64,000 nt of DNA from Burkholderiaceae bacterium (lineage in GTDB: Bacteria; Pseudomonadota; Gammaproteobacteria; Burkholderiales; Burkholderiaceae_C): contig JAIRVR010000025.1 of NCBI GenBank assembly GCA_031253795.1, positions 1 through 64,000 on the forward strand, written 5' to 3'. Both the position numbers and the translations under genes were made by a program. The notes under the pieces were generated by a model. That model was not told the DNA's origin, searched no databases, and saw only the letters and a list, made by a program, of their open reading frames with translations. Shown in pieces: positions 36,145-43,913 of this stretch (positions are counted from its first letter, which is position 1; every line of letters begins with the position of its first letter).

Positions 36145-36160
36145 TGGCACTTGCCTTGCA
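36145..36160 (+). promoter_or_regulatory. hmp: Sigma-54 promoter of hmp
   Basis: TGGCAC-TTGCC-TTGCA carries the -24 GG and -12 GC at exact spacing. It agrees with the consensus TGGCACG-N4-TTGCA at all key positions. It is 57 bp upstream of the hmp start codon and downstream of the NorR boxes. Confidence 0.85.
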
Positions 36161-36216
36161 CAAGCGAGGGTGGCTAAAGGCCACCCCTGCCTGTTCCCGT
36201 ACCCAAGGAGTCCTAC

Positions 36217-37392
36217 GTGCTGACCGACCGCCAACGTGCCATTGTCCAATCCACTGTTCCGCTGCTCGAAACCGGTGGCGAAGCGCTGATCACGCATTTC
36301 TACCAGACCCTGCTGGGCGAGCACCCCGAGGTGCGCGCGCTGTTCAACATGGCCCACCAGCACAGCGGTGCCCAGCCGCGCGCCCTGGCCTACAGCGTGC
36401 TCATGTATGCCAGGCACATCGACCGGCTCGAGGCCCTGGGCGACCTGCCTGCGCGCATCGTCCACAAGCATGTGGCCCTGCAGGTGCAGGCCGGGCACTA
36501 CCCCATCGTGGGCCGCTGCCTGCTGCGTGCCATCCGCGAGGTGCTGGGCGCCGAAGTCGCCACCGACGAGGTCATCGATGCCTGGGGCGCGGCCTACCAG
36601 CAACTGGCCGATCTGCTGATCGCGGCCGAGCGCCAGGCCTATGACGAGGCCGCGGCCGCGCCCGGCGGCTGGCGTGGGGAGCGCGCCTTCGTGGTCGAGG
36701 ACCGCGTGGAGGAAAGTGCCGAGATCGTCTCCCTGTACCTGGTGCCGGCCGACGGCGGCGCCGTCATCGCCCACCAGCCCGGCCAGTACATCGGCCTGCG
36801 CCTGGTGGTCGATGGCCAGGAACAGCGGCGCAACTATTCGCTGTCGGCCCCGGCCGATGGCCGCAGCCTGCGCATCAGCGTCAAGCGCGAACCCGGCGGC
36901 AAGGTGTCCAACTTCCTGCACGACCAGGTACGGGTGGGCGACCGGCTGCAGCTGTTTCCGCCGGCCGGCCATTTCACGCTGCGGCCCGGCCAGCGGCCCC
37001 TGGTGCTGATCAGCGGCGGTGTGGGCATCACGCCCACCCTGCCCATGCTGGATGCGGCCCTGCCCAGCCGGCGCCCCGTGGTCTTCATCCATTGCGCGCG
37101 CGAGCGTGGCGTCCATGCCTTTCGCGAGCGCATCGACGCGCTGGCCGCCGTGCATCCGCAGCTCACGCGCTATTACTGCTATGACCGTGTGCAGGAAGGC
37201 GACGCGGTGGATGCCCAGGGCCTGCTGACGCCGCAGCTTCTGGGCCGGTGGCTGCCGTCCGCGGATGCCGATGTGTACTTTCTGGGGCCGCGTCCGTTCA
37301 TGCAGTCGGTGCGCCAGTCGTTGCGCTCTCTCGGCGTGCCGGATGCGCAGGTGCACTGCGAGTTCTTCGGGCCGGCACAGGTGCTGGCCTGA
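36217..37392 (+). CDS. hmp: Flavohaemoprotein, nitric oxide dioxygenase
   Basis: A 391-residue enzyme that oxidises NO to nitrate with O2 and NAD(P)H. Globin domain 1-140, with proximal His in RIVHKHVALQVQAGHYPIVG; FAD domain about 150-255 (GQYIGLRLVVDGQEQRRNYSLSA); NAD domain to the end (LISGGVGITPTLPML, YFLGPRPFMQSVRQSL). The length is near the usual 395. The start is GTG at 36217 with AAGGAG at 6 bp. NO-dependent sigma-54 control by NorR is strongly indicated by the promoter region. Confidence 0.96.
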   Translation: MLTDRQRAIVQSTVPLLETGGEALITHFYQTLLGEHPEVRALFNMAHQHSGAQPRALAYSVLMYARHIDRLEALGDLPARIVHKHVALQVQAGHYPIVGRCLLRAIREVLGAEVATDEVIDAWGAAYQQLADLLIAAERQAYDEAAAAPGGWRGERAFVVEDRVEESAEIVSLYLVPADGGAVIAHQPGQYIGLRLVVDGQEQRRNYSLSAPADGRSLRISVKREPGGKVSNFLHDQVRVGDRLQLFPPAGHFTLRPGQRPLVLISGGVGITPTLPMLDAALPSRRPVVFIHCARERGVHAFRERIDALAAVHPQLTRYYCYDRVQEGDAVDAQGLLTPQLLGRWLPSADADVYFLGPRPFMQSVRQSLRSLGVPDAQVHCEFFGPAQVLA

Positions 37393-37398
37393 TGCCCT

Positions 37399-37417
37399 GC
37401 GGGCCGCAGCGGCCCGC
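37399..37417. terminator. Hairpin between convergent hmp and DUF3297 gene
   Basis: GCGGGCC (37399-37405), loop GCAGC, GGCCCGC (37411-37417), with no U tract. It sits in the 39-bp gap between convergent stops. Confidence 0.4.
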
Positions 37418-37431
37418 CAAGGCGGGTTGCA

Positions 37432-37689
37432 TCAGCGGTAGAAGGCTTCCACGGAGCCCTTGAGCTTGATCAGCAGGGGGCGACCCTTGCGGTCCACCGT
37501 CTTGCCCGCGGGCACCTTGATCCAGCCTTCGCTCACGCAGTATTCCTCGACGTCGGAGCGCTCCTTGCCGTTGAAGCGTATGCCGATGTCGTGCTCGAAC
37601 ACGGCGGCCACATGGTGGGGGCTGCGGGGGTCGATGGACAGGTGGTCCGGCAGGGCGGGGCGGTCGGCGGAAGCGTTGGCGTCGGTCAT
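37432..37689 (-). CDS. DUF3297 family protein
   Basis: An 85-residue small soluble protein matching the DUF3297 family: LPDHLSIDPRSPHHVAAVFEHDIGIRFNGKER, VEEYCVSEGWIKVPAGKTVDRKGRPLLIKLKGSVEAFY. Many proteobacteria encode it as a single gene; its function is unknown (glutathione peroxidase in some annotations is not supported by any visible motif). The ATG at 37689 follows a purine-rich stretch. It is divergent from the DUF445 gene. Confidence 0.9.
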   Translation of the reverse strand: MTDANASADRPALPDHLSIDPRSPHHVAAVFEHDIGIRFNGKERSDVEEYCVSEGWIKVPAGKTVDRKGRPLLIKLKGSVEAFYR

Positions 37690-37809
37690 GGTCTTGTTCT
37701 CGCAAGAGGGTTCTGAAGAAAGCCGGTATTGTCCCCGCAATCGCGCAGCAGGCGCCGGCTGACAGGCATTGGCGCCGTGGCCGTCATGCGGCCCCGGGCG
37801 TCGGGCGCT

Positions 37810-39114
37810 ATGCTGCGGCCCATGCTGTCGCCAGAGCAACGCCAAACGCTGAAGTCGGCCAAGCGCCTGCCGCTGGCCCTGCTGCTGTGCGTGGCCCTGG
37901 GTTTTGCCGCGTCCTCGCTGGCCGTGGCCCAGTGGCAGCCGGTACCGCTGTGGCTGGCCTGCATCAAGGCCGTGACCGAAGCTTCCATGGTCGGCGCCCT
38001 GGCCGACTGGTTCGCCGTGTCGGCGCTGTTCCGCCGCATTCCCCTGCCCCTGGTGGGCCGGCACACGGCCATCATTCCGCGCAACAAGGACCGCATAGGC
38101 CAGAATCTGGCGAACTTCGTGCGCGACAAATTCCTCGACGGTCCTTCGCTGGTGGCCCTGATCGAGCGCCATGATCCGGCGCGCGTGCTGGCCGGCTGGC
38201 TGACCACGCCGGCCAACAGCGCCCTGCTGGGGCACCAGGTGGCCAGGCTGGCGCTGGCGGCACTGGAGATGGTGCAGGACCGGCAGGTCGAGCGCTTTCT
38301 GTCCCAGTCGTTCAAGGCCTTGCTGGCACAGGTGGACCTGCCGCGCACGGCGGCGTCGCTGCTGTCGGGGCTGACGCGCGATGGCCGCCACCAGGCCGTG
38401 CTCGACGACGTGCTGGCGCGCATCAGCGGCGTGCTGCGCGAGGCCGAGACCCATGTGCTGATCGCCCAGACCATCGTGCTGTGGCTCAAGCGCGAGCATC
38501 CGCTCAAGGAAAAAATGCTGCCCACGGACTGGCTTGGCGAAAAGGGTGCCAGCGTGATCGCGGGCGCGCTCGACAGCCTGCTGCAGGACATTGCCAGCAA
38601 CCCCGAGCACCGCGTGCGCGAGGCCTTCGACGCCGCTGTCCAGCGGCTGATCGCACGCCTGCAATCCGATCCCCGGATGGCGCAGCGTGCGGAGCGCCTG
38701 CGCCACTATCTGCTGCACGACGAGAAGCTGGCAGGCTACCTGCGCGAACTGTGGCTGGGCCTGCGCGCCAGGCTGCAGGCCGATCTGGCCGACGAGCATT
38801 CCCAGGTGGCGCGCAAGACCGCCGCCATGGGCCGCTGGCTGGGCCAGTCGCTGGCCCACGACCAGGCCTTGCGCTCGTCCATGAACGAGCGCCTCAAGCG
38901 CTGGGCCCAGGCCCTGGCGCCCGATGTATCGCAGTTCCTCGCCCAGCACATCGCCGACACCGTGCGCCGCTGGGATGCCGCCGAGCTGTCCGAGCTGATC
39001 GAGCTGCACATCGGCAAGGACCTGCAGTACATCCGCATCAACGGCACCGTGGTGGGCGGTGCCGTGGGCCTGGTGCTGTTCCTTATCTCCCACATCGGCC
39101 TGCTCTGGCCTTGA
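37810..39114 (+). CDS. DUF445 (YjiN-like) membrane protein
   Basis: A 434-residue inner-membrane protein. An N-terminal hydrophobic pair (LPLALLLCVALGFAASSLAV and CIKAVTEASMVGALADWFAVSALFRRIPLPLVGRHTAIIPRNKDRIGQNLANFV) is the DUF445 signature. A long helical middle and a C-terminal helix VVGGAVGLVLFLISHIGLL follow. E. coli YjiN (426 residues) has the same plan; the function is unknown. The start is ambiguous between ATG 37810 and ATG 37822, with no strong RBS. Confidence 0.88.
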   Translation: MLRPMLSPEQRQTLKSAKRLPLALLLCVALGFAASSLAVAQWQPVPLWLACIKAVTEASMVGALADWFAVSALFRRIPLPLVGRHTAIIPRNKDRIGQNLANFVRDKFLDGPSLVALIERHDPARVLAGWLTTPANSALLGHQVARLALAALEMVQDRQVERFLSQSFKALLAQVDLPRTAASLLSGLTRDGRHQAVLDDVLARISGVLREAETHVLIAQTIVLWLKREHPLKEKMLPTDWLGEKGASVIAGALDSLLQDIASNPEHRVREAFDAAVQRLIARLQSDPRMAQRAERLRHYLLHDEKLAGYLRELWLGLRARLQADLADEHSQVARKTAAMGRWLGQSLAHDQALRSSMNERLKRWAQALAPDVSQFLAQHIADTVRRWDAAELSELIELHIGKDLQYIRINGTVVGGAVGLVLFLISHIGLLWP

Positions 39115-39332
39115 GCGATCTGTGGCCCACGGGCGGCTCCTGCCGTCCTTGCAAAGCCCTGGCAGGCCCCGGAGGGGGCAGGCCGCCGCGCTGCCCGTGC
39201 CACATGCGGGGGCGCCCATCCCCTCGCAACAGGTCCTCGGCAATGGACGGATACGCGGCACGGCGGCCGCAAGAAAGGGGCAGATCGCCTTCTTCGATCC
39301 CGGGGGCTGGCACCTGATGGCAGGCGCCGGGC
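39115..39332. other. Gap between convergent genes, no gene seen
   Basis: These 218 bp separate the DUF445 stop from the permease stop. They hold several GC-rich short inverted repeats (e.g. around 39131-39150 and 39330-39350) but no U-tract terminator, no RNA gene I recognise and no supported reading frame. They do not align with the three dispersed repeat copies. Confidence 0.6.
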
Positions 39333-40310
39333 CTAGGGCGCGGCGCCTGCGCCCTGATCGCGGCCCCAGCGCGCGATGGCGCGCACATAGGCCAGCTCGG
39401 CCAGCAGCTCGACCAGGGTCTGGCTGACGATGATGGCCGGCAGCACGGGCATGGCGCCCGGAACGGCCAGGGCCAGCGGCAGCACCACCAGCGAGTTGCG
39501 CGTGCCGGCGCTGAAGGCCACGGCCCGTCCCGCGGGCGCGGCCAGGCCGAAGGCGCGCGCCACCAGCCAGCCCAGCAGGGGGGCGGCCACGGCAAAGGCC
39601 GCATACACGGGCAGCACGCTCCAGGCGGCCTGCCTGGCGCCACCCAGCTGGGGCAGCACGGCGGCAATGACCACGAACAGCACCAGGGCCGTGGCTGGCA
39701 CGGGCAGCAGGCCCAGGCGGGCGGCGGCGCGCGCACCCGCCGCGCTGCGCCCGGCCCAGGCCTGTGTGGCCGCGGCCAGGCCCAGGGGCACGGCGATCAG
39801 CCACACGAAGGCATGGAGGAAGGGGCCCGCCTCCACCAGGCGCGCCGCATCCCGGCCCAGGAACAGGCCCAGGTAGGCGGGCAGGGCCAGCATCTGCACG
39901 ATCAGCAGCACGGGCGTGGCCGCCAGCAGCAGGCGGGCGTCGGCACGGCCCAGATGGCTGAAGGTGACCACGTAGTCGATGCACGGGGCCAGCAGCACCA
40001 GGGCCACGCCCAGGCGCAGCAGCGGATCGTCGGGCAGGCATTGCGCCAGCCCCCAGACCAGCATGGGGATGGCGATGAAGTTGGCCACCAGCAGGGCAGC
40101 CAGGAAGCGGACCTGGCCCAGGGCGCCGCGCAGCTCGGCCACCGGCACCTGCAAAAAGGTCACGTACAGCATCAGGGCCAGCGCGGGGTTGATGGCGGAC
40201 TGCAGCAAGGCCGTGCCCGGCAGGGCCCAGGCCGCCGCGCAGGCCAGGGCCACGGTGGCGAAGTAGATCGGGATCTGGCGCTGCTCCAGCGCGTCTCGGG
40301 TATCTTGCAT
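39333..40310 (-). CDS. BASS/ACR3-superfamily permease
   Basis: A 325-residue, ten-helix inner-membrane protein of the bile acid:sodium symporter/arsenite permease superfamily. INPALALMLYVTFLQVPVAEL (about 40-60), VALVLLAPCIDYVVTFSHLGRADARL (the conserved Cys-containing hairpin typical of the ACR3 branch) and AFSAGTRNSLVVLPLALAVP near 265-285 are visible. No arsR, arsC or other metal gene is adjacent, so arsenic transport is only one option; an organic anion is equally possible. It lies 113 bp downstream of the sigma-54 activator gene. Confidence 0.85.
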   Translation of the reverse strand: MQDTRDALEQRQIPIYFATVALACAAAWALPGTALLQSAINPALALMLYVTFLQVPVAELRGALGQVRFLAALLVANFIAIPMLVWGLAQCLPDDPLLRLGVALVLLAPCIDYVVTFSHLGRADARLLLAATPVLLIVQMLALPAYLGLFLGRDAARLVEAGPFLHAFVWLIAVPLGLAAATQAWAGRSAAGARAAARLGLLPVPATALVLFVVIAAVLPQLGGARQAAWSVLPVYAAFAVAAPLLGWLVARAFGLAAPAGRAVAFSAGTRNSLVVLPLALAVPGAMPVLPAIIVSQTLVELLAELAYVRAIARWGRDQGAGAAP

Positions 40311-40423
40311 TCAGGGAGTGGCCGGTCCGGCGGGTCAAGGGATGTCGCGGCGGAGTATCTCAATGCCGCCGGCATCGCGCCAGGCCAATCCCCTGCCGCG
40401 CGCGGGCCGATGGCCCGCGGGCT

Positions 40424-42112
40424 TCAGATGTCGCCTCCCCGGCCCAGGACCTTGTACAGATAGGAGCGGGAGATGCCCAGTTCCTGCGCGGCCCGCTTTT
40501 TGTTGCCGCCGCAGCGCGCGATGGCGCCCAGGATGGCGTCGCGCTCCTGGTCCCTGAGCGGTGCCACCGAGGCGTTCCCTGCGGGCCGCATGGTGGCGGC
40601 GGGCGCGGCCTGAACGGCGGCCAGCGGATCCTCGTGGCGCGTGAAATTTTCCACGCGCAGCAGCTGGCCGTCGCAAAACACCAGGGCCTCCTCCACACGC
40701 TGGCGCAGCTGGCGCACGTTGCCGGGCCAGGCCTGTTGGGCCAGGTAGGGCATGACGCCGGGCGCGATGCGGGGCAGGGCGATGGCATTGCGTTCGCAGA
40801 ACGATTGCGCGAAGCGCTGCACCAGCGCGGGGATGTCCTCCAGGCGCTGGCGCAGCGCGGGAACGTTCAGCACCACGCCGCTGAGGCGGTAGAACAGGTC
40901 CAGCCGGAAGCGTCCGCCGTCGATCAGGCCGCGCAGGTCGCGGTGCGTGGCGGCCACGATGCGGAAGTTCACCTGGCGGCCGCTGTGCGCGCCCAGCCGC
41001 TGTACCCGGCGGTCTTCGAGCACGCGCAGCAGCTTGACCTGGATTTCCATCGGGATGTCGGCCACCTCGTCGAGGAAGAGGGTGCCGCCCTCGGCCTGCT
41101 CCAGCTTGCCGGGCTGGCCCTGCCTTCTGCCGCCCGTGAAGGCGCCGGCCTCGTAGCCGAACAGCTCGGATTCGATCAGCGTGGCGGGCAGGGCCGCGAG
41201 GTTGAGGCTGACCAGCGGCGCACCGGCATCGCGGCCGCGCGCATGCAGGGCCTGGGCCACCCGTTCCTTGCCGCTGCCGCTGTCGCCCCGGATGAGCCCG
41301 GGCACGGCCAGGCGCGCCACGGCGTCGATCTCGCGCGACAGCCTCTGCAAGGGCGCGCTGCTGCCGACGATCTGGGCCGTCGGCGAGGCACCGCGCAGCT
41401 GGCTCAGCTCGCGCTTGTAGTGCTGGACCTCGTCATGCAACTGGTGCAGGCGCTGCTGCATGCGATCGAGTGCTTCCACGCCGCTGAAGCTGACCTGGCC
41501 CACGGCCCCCACCACGGCGCCGCCCTCGAAGACCGGCATGCGGTTGACGATGCGGCTGACGCCCGGACCCAGTTGCTGCAGGTCGCCGATCTCGGCCTTG
41601 CCGCTGCGCGCGACGTGGGGGAGCCGGGAGTTGGGTATCACGTCTTCGGCGCGCCGCCCCACGGCCGTTCCCGGCGCCAGGCCGAAGAATTTCTCGTGCA
41701 CGGGGCTGATGTAGCGCATCAGCCCTTCATGGTCTGCCACCGTGATCGCCTGGTACGGGTTGGTCAGGAACATGTTGAGGATGGCGAAGGCGAAGGGCAC
41801 GCTGGCCACCATGTCGAACAGCGCGGCCGCTTCGTCGGCGGGGCGCAGCAGGGCGACCTCGCCGGCGTCATCGGACAGCACGATGGCCACGTGGCGCGCC
41901 ATCGTGCCGCGCGGACCGGGCGTCTCCACATGCAGCAGCTGCCCATGGCCCTCCGCATGCGCGCCGCCGGCGCGAGACCGCCGCAGCGCCTGGACCACGG
42001 CGGCGCGCAGCAGCGGCTCATGGGCCAGCCCCAGGCGGGCCACGGGCTCGGGCGCGCCGCGCTGCCAGACGAGAACGCCGAAGCGGTGGTCGGGGGAACT
42101 GGACATGGACAT
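40424..42112 (-). CDS. PAS-domain sigma-54 enhancer-binding regulator
   Basis: A 562-residue activator: variable N-terminus, a PAS domain (about 118-215; NPYQAITVADHEGLMRYISPVHEKFFG), a coiled linker (RMQQRLHQLHDEVQHYKRELSQL), AAA+ (about 240-465; Walker A GDSGSGKE, Walker B GTLFLDEVADIP) and a Fis helix-turn-helix at the end (NKKRAAQELGISRSYLYKVLG). The sigma-54-contacting loop reads GAFTGG rather than GAFTGA. The gene is divergent from the carboxylase operon, whose promoter region has palindromes and a -24/-12 element, so this is very likely its regulator. The effector is unknown. Confidence 0.92.
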   Translation of the reverse strand: MSMSSSPDHRFGVLVWQRGAPEPVARLGLAHEPLLRAAVVQALRRSRAGGAHAEGHGQLLHVETPGPRGTMARHVAIVLSDDAGEVALLRPADEAAALFDMVASVPFAFAILNMFLTNPYQAITVADHEGLMRYISPVHEKFFGLAPGTAVGRRAEDVIPNSRLPHVARSGKAEIGDLQQLGPGVSRIVNRMPVFEGGAVVGAVGQVSFSGVEALDRMQQRLHQLHDEVQHYKRELSQLRGASPTAQIVGSSAPLQRLSREIDAVARLAVPGLIRGDSGSGKERVAQALHARGRDAGAPLVSLNLAALPATLIESELFGYEAGAFTGGRRQGQPGKLEQAEGGTLFLDEVADIPMEIQVKLLRVLEDRRVQRLGAHSGRQVNFRIVAATHRDLRGLIDGGRFRLDLFYRLSGVVLNVPALRQRLEDIPALVQRFAQSFCERNAIALPRIAPGVMPYLAQQAWPGNVRQLRQRVEEALVFCDGQLLRVENFTRHEDPLAAVQAAPAATMRPAGNASVAPLRDQERDAILGAIARCGGNKKRAAQELGISRSYLYKVLGRGGDI

Positions 42113-42167
42113 GTGCGGAGCCGGGATCGGTGTGCCTGGGTTGGCCGCACTCTAGCAGCGGGGCGCG

Positions 42168-42181
42168 GGGACACATGTCCC
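42168..42181. promoter_or_regulatory. Enhancer palindrome 1 of carboxylase operon
   Basis: GGGACA-CA-TGTCCC, a perfect inverted repeat, 55 bp from the activator start codon. The three palindromes of this region share GGACA/TGTCC arms and lie about 30 bp apart (centres near 42174, 42204 and 42235). Confidence 0.6.
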
Positions 42182-42198
42182 GCCGGTGTCTTCGATGA

Positions 42199-42209
42199 GG
42201 ACAGTGTCC
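42199..42209. promoter_or_regulatory. Enhancer palindrome 2
   Basis: GGACA-G-TGTCC, the same arms as palindrome 1 with a one-base centre. Confidence 0.6.
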
Positions 42210-42225
42210 CGGGTGTGTCCATGGA

Positions 42226-42244
42226 ATGTCCTCATGAAGGACAT
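42226..42244. promoter_or_regulatory. Enhancer palindrome 3
   Basis: ATGTCC-TCATGAA-GGACAT, a perfect 6-bp inverted repeat. Its arms are everted relative to the first two (TGTCC outside-in), so binding may be to paired half-sites. It ends 49 bp before the -24 element. Confidence 0.5.
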
Positions 42245-42293
42245 CTGGCCCGTGCGCTGGATGAATTTCCTTTGGAATCAATGGCCTGCGAAC

Positions 42294-42309
42294 TGGCATG
42301 CCTCGTGCA
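42294..42309 (+). promoter_or_regulatory. Sigma-54 promoter of carboxylase operon
   Basis: TGGCATGCCTCGTGCA keeps the essential GG and GC at the correct 10-bp separation of sigma-54 promoters. It differs from TGGCACG-N4-TTGCA at two bases (C to T in -24, T to G in -12). It lies 29 bp upstream of the first ATG (42338). Confidence 0.7.
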
Positions 42310-42337
42310 TCTCCTTCGGAAAAGGAGGCATGAACCG

Positions 42338-43885
42338 ATGAGCTGGCAACCCGAAGTGGACGAGATCGCATACCGCCGCGCGCTGGCGGCGAAGCTGGGA
42401 GGCGAGGACAAGGTGGCGCGGCACAAGGCCGCGGGCAAGCTCACGGTGCGGGAGCGCATCGAGGCCTGCACGGATGCCCGGTCCTTCGTGGAGGTGGGAT
42501 CGCTCACCGGCTCCGGCCAGTACGACAGCCTGGGCCGGCTGGTGGACTTCACGCCCTCCAACCTCATCATGGGGCGGGCGCGCATGGGCGGAAGGCCCGT
42601 GGTCGTGGTCGGCGACGACTTCACGGTGCGTGGCGGCGCCAACGACGGCGCCGTGGGCGACAAGCTGATCTTCGCCGAGAAGATGGCGCACGACCTGCGC
42701 CTGCCCATGGTGCGCCTGGTCGATGGCACGGGCGGCGGCGGCTCGGTGCGCAACATCGAGACCAAGGGCTATACCAGCGTGCCCACCATGAAGGTCTGGA
42801 GCCAGGTGGTGGAGAACCTCTCCACCGTGCCCGTGGTCTCGCTGGCGCTGGGCTCGGTGGCCGGCATGGGCGCGGCGCGGGTGGCCTCCAGCCACTATTC
42901 GGTGATGGTCCGGGACACGGCGCAGCTGTTCAACGCCGGCCCGCCCGTGGTGGCCCGCATCGGACAGAACGTGACCAAGAACGAGCTGGGCGGCAGCCAG
43001 GTGCACACGCGCAACGGCGTGGTCGACGACGAGGTGGCCACCGAGCAGGAGGCCTTCGAGCGCGTGCGCCGCTTCCTGTCCTACCTGCCCTCCTCGGTAT
43101 ATGAACTGCCCGCGCGCACCGCCCCGCGGGACGACCCCAGGCGCCGCGATGAATGGCTGCTGTCGGCCATCCCGCGCGACGGGCGCAAGGTCTACAAGAT
43201 CCGGCCCATCGTCGAATGCCTGGTGGACGAGGGCTCGTTCCTGGAAACAGGTCGCCAGTGGGGACGGGCCATCGTCACCGGCCTGGCGCGCATCGACGGC
43301 TGGCCCGTTGCCGTCGTGGCCAGCGATCCGTATTTCTATGGCGGCGGCTGGGACGGCCCCTCGGCCGAGAAGTTCACGCGCTTCGTGGACATGGCCCAGG
43401 CCTTCCACCTGCCCGTGGTGAACCTGGTGGACATCGCGGGCTTCCAGATCGGGGTCGAGGCCGAGAAGGCCGGCATCATGCGCTACGGCGTGCGTGCCCT
43501 GGCCGCCGTCTACCAGGCCACCGTGCCCTGGTGCAGCATCCTCATCCGCCGCGCCTATGGCGTGGCGGCAGCCGGCCACCAGCACATGGGCCGCTTCAAT
43601 TTCCGCTATGCCTGGCCCTCGGCCAACTGGGGTTCGCTGCCCATCGAGGGCGGCCTGGAGGTGGCCTACAAGGCCGAGATCGAAGGCGCCGACAACCCCG
43701 AACAAAAGCGCGCCGAGATCGAACAGCGCGTGCGCAGCCTGACTTCGCCCTTCCGTACGGCCGAGGCCTTCGGCATCGACGAGGTCATCGATCCGCGCGA
43801 CACGCGCGCCCTGCTCAGCGAGTTCGTGGAACTGGCCGCGCCGCTGCGCGAGGCGGGGGCGCCCCGCTTCGGGCTGCGGCCCTGA
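42338..43885 (+). CDS. Acyl-CoA carboxylase, carboxyltransferase subunit
   Basis: A 515-residue protein with the two crotonase-fold halves of propionyl-/methylcrotonyl-CoA carboxylase beta subunits. N-half: VRERIEACTDARSFVEVGSL, LVDGTGGGGSVRNIETKGYT, SVAGMGAARVASSHYSVMV, GGSQVHTRNGVVDDEV. C-half: GSFLETGRQWGRAIVTGLARIDGWPVAVVASDPYFYGGGWD, NLVDIAGFQIGVEAEKAGIMRYG. It moves CO2 from carboxybiotin to an acyl-CoA. The ATG at 42338 follows AAAGGAGG at 9 bp. The partners are encoded downstream (47187 and 48563). The substrate cannot be assigned. Confidence 0.93.
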   Translation: MSWQPEVDEIAYRRALAAKLGGEDKVARHKAAGKLTVRERIEACTDARSFVEVGSLTGSGQYDSLGRLVDFTPSNLIMGRARMGGRPVVVVGDDFTVRGGANDGAVGDKLIFAEKMAHDLRLPMVRLVDGTGGGGSVRNIETKGYTSVPTMKVWSQVVENLSTVPVVSLALGSVAGMGAARVASSHYSVMVRDTAQLFNAGPPVVARIGQNVTKNELGGSQVHTRNGVVDDEVATEQEAFERVRRFLSYLPSSVYELPARTAPRDDPRRRDEWLLSAIPRDGRKVYKIRPIVECLVDEGSFLETGRQWGRAIVTGLARIDGWPVAVVASDPYFYGGGWDGPSAEKFTRFVDMAQAFHLPVVNLVDIAGFQIGVEAEKAGIMRYGVRALAAVYQATVPWCSILIRRAYGVAAAGHQHMGRFNFRYAWPSANWGSLPIEGGLEVAYKAEIEGADNPEQKRAEIEQRVRSLTSPFRTAEAFGIDEVIDPRDTRALLSEFVELAAPLREAGAPRFGLRP

Positions 43886-43913
43886 TGGCACAAGAAACCC
43901 AAGGAGACAAAAG

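Noticed and set aside
39333-40310. Arsenite efflux permease (arsB/acr3) call
   Set aside because: The superfamily is clear, but there is no arsR, arsC or arsH nearby, and the upstream gene is an activator that faces the carboxylase operon, so the substrate was left open.
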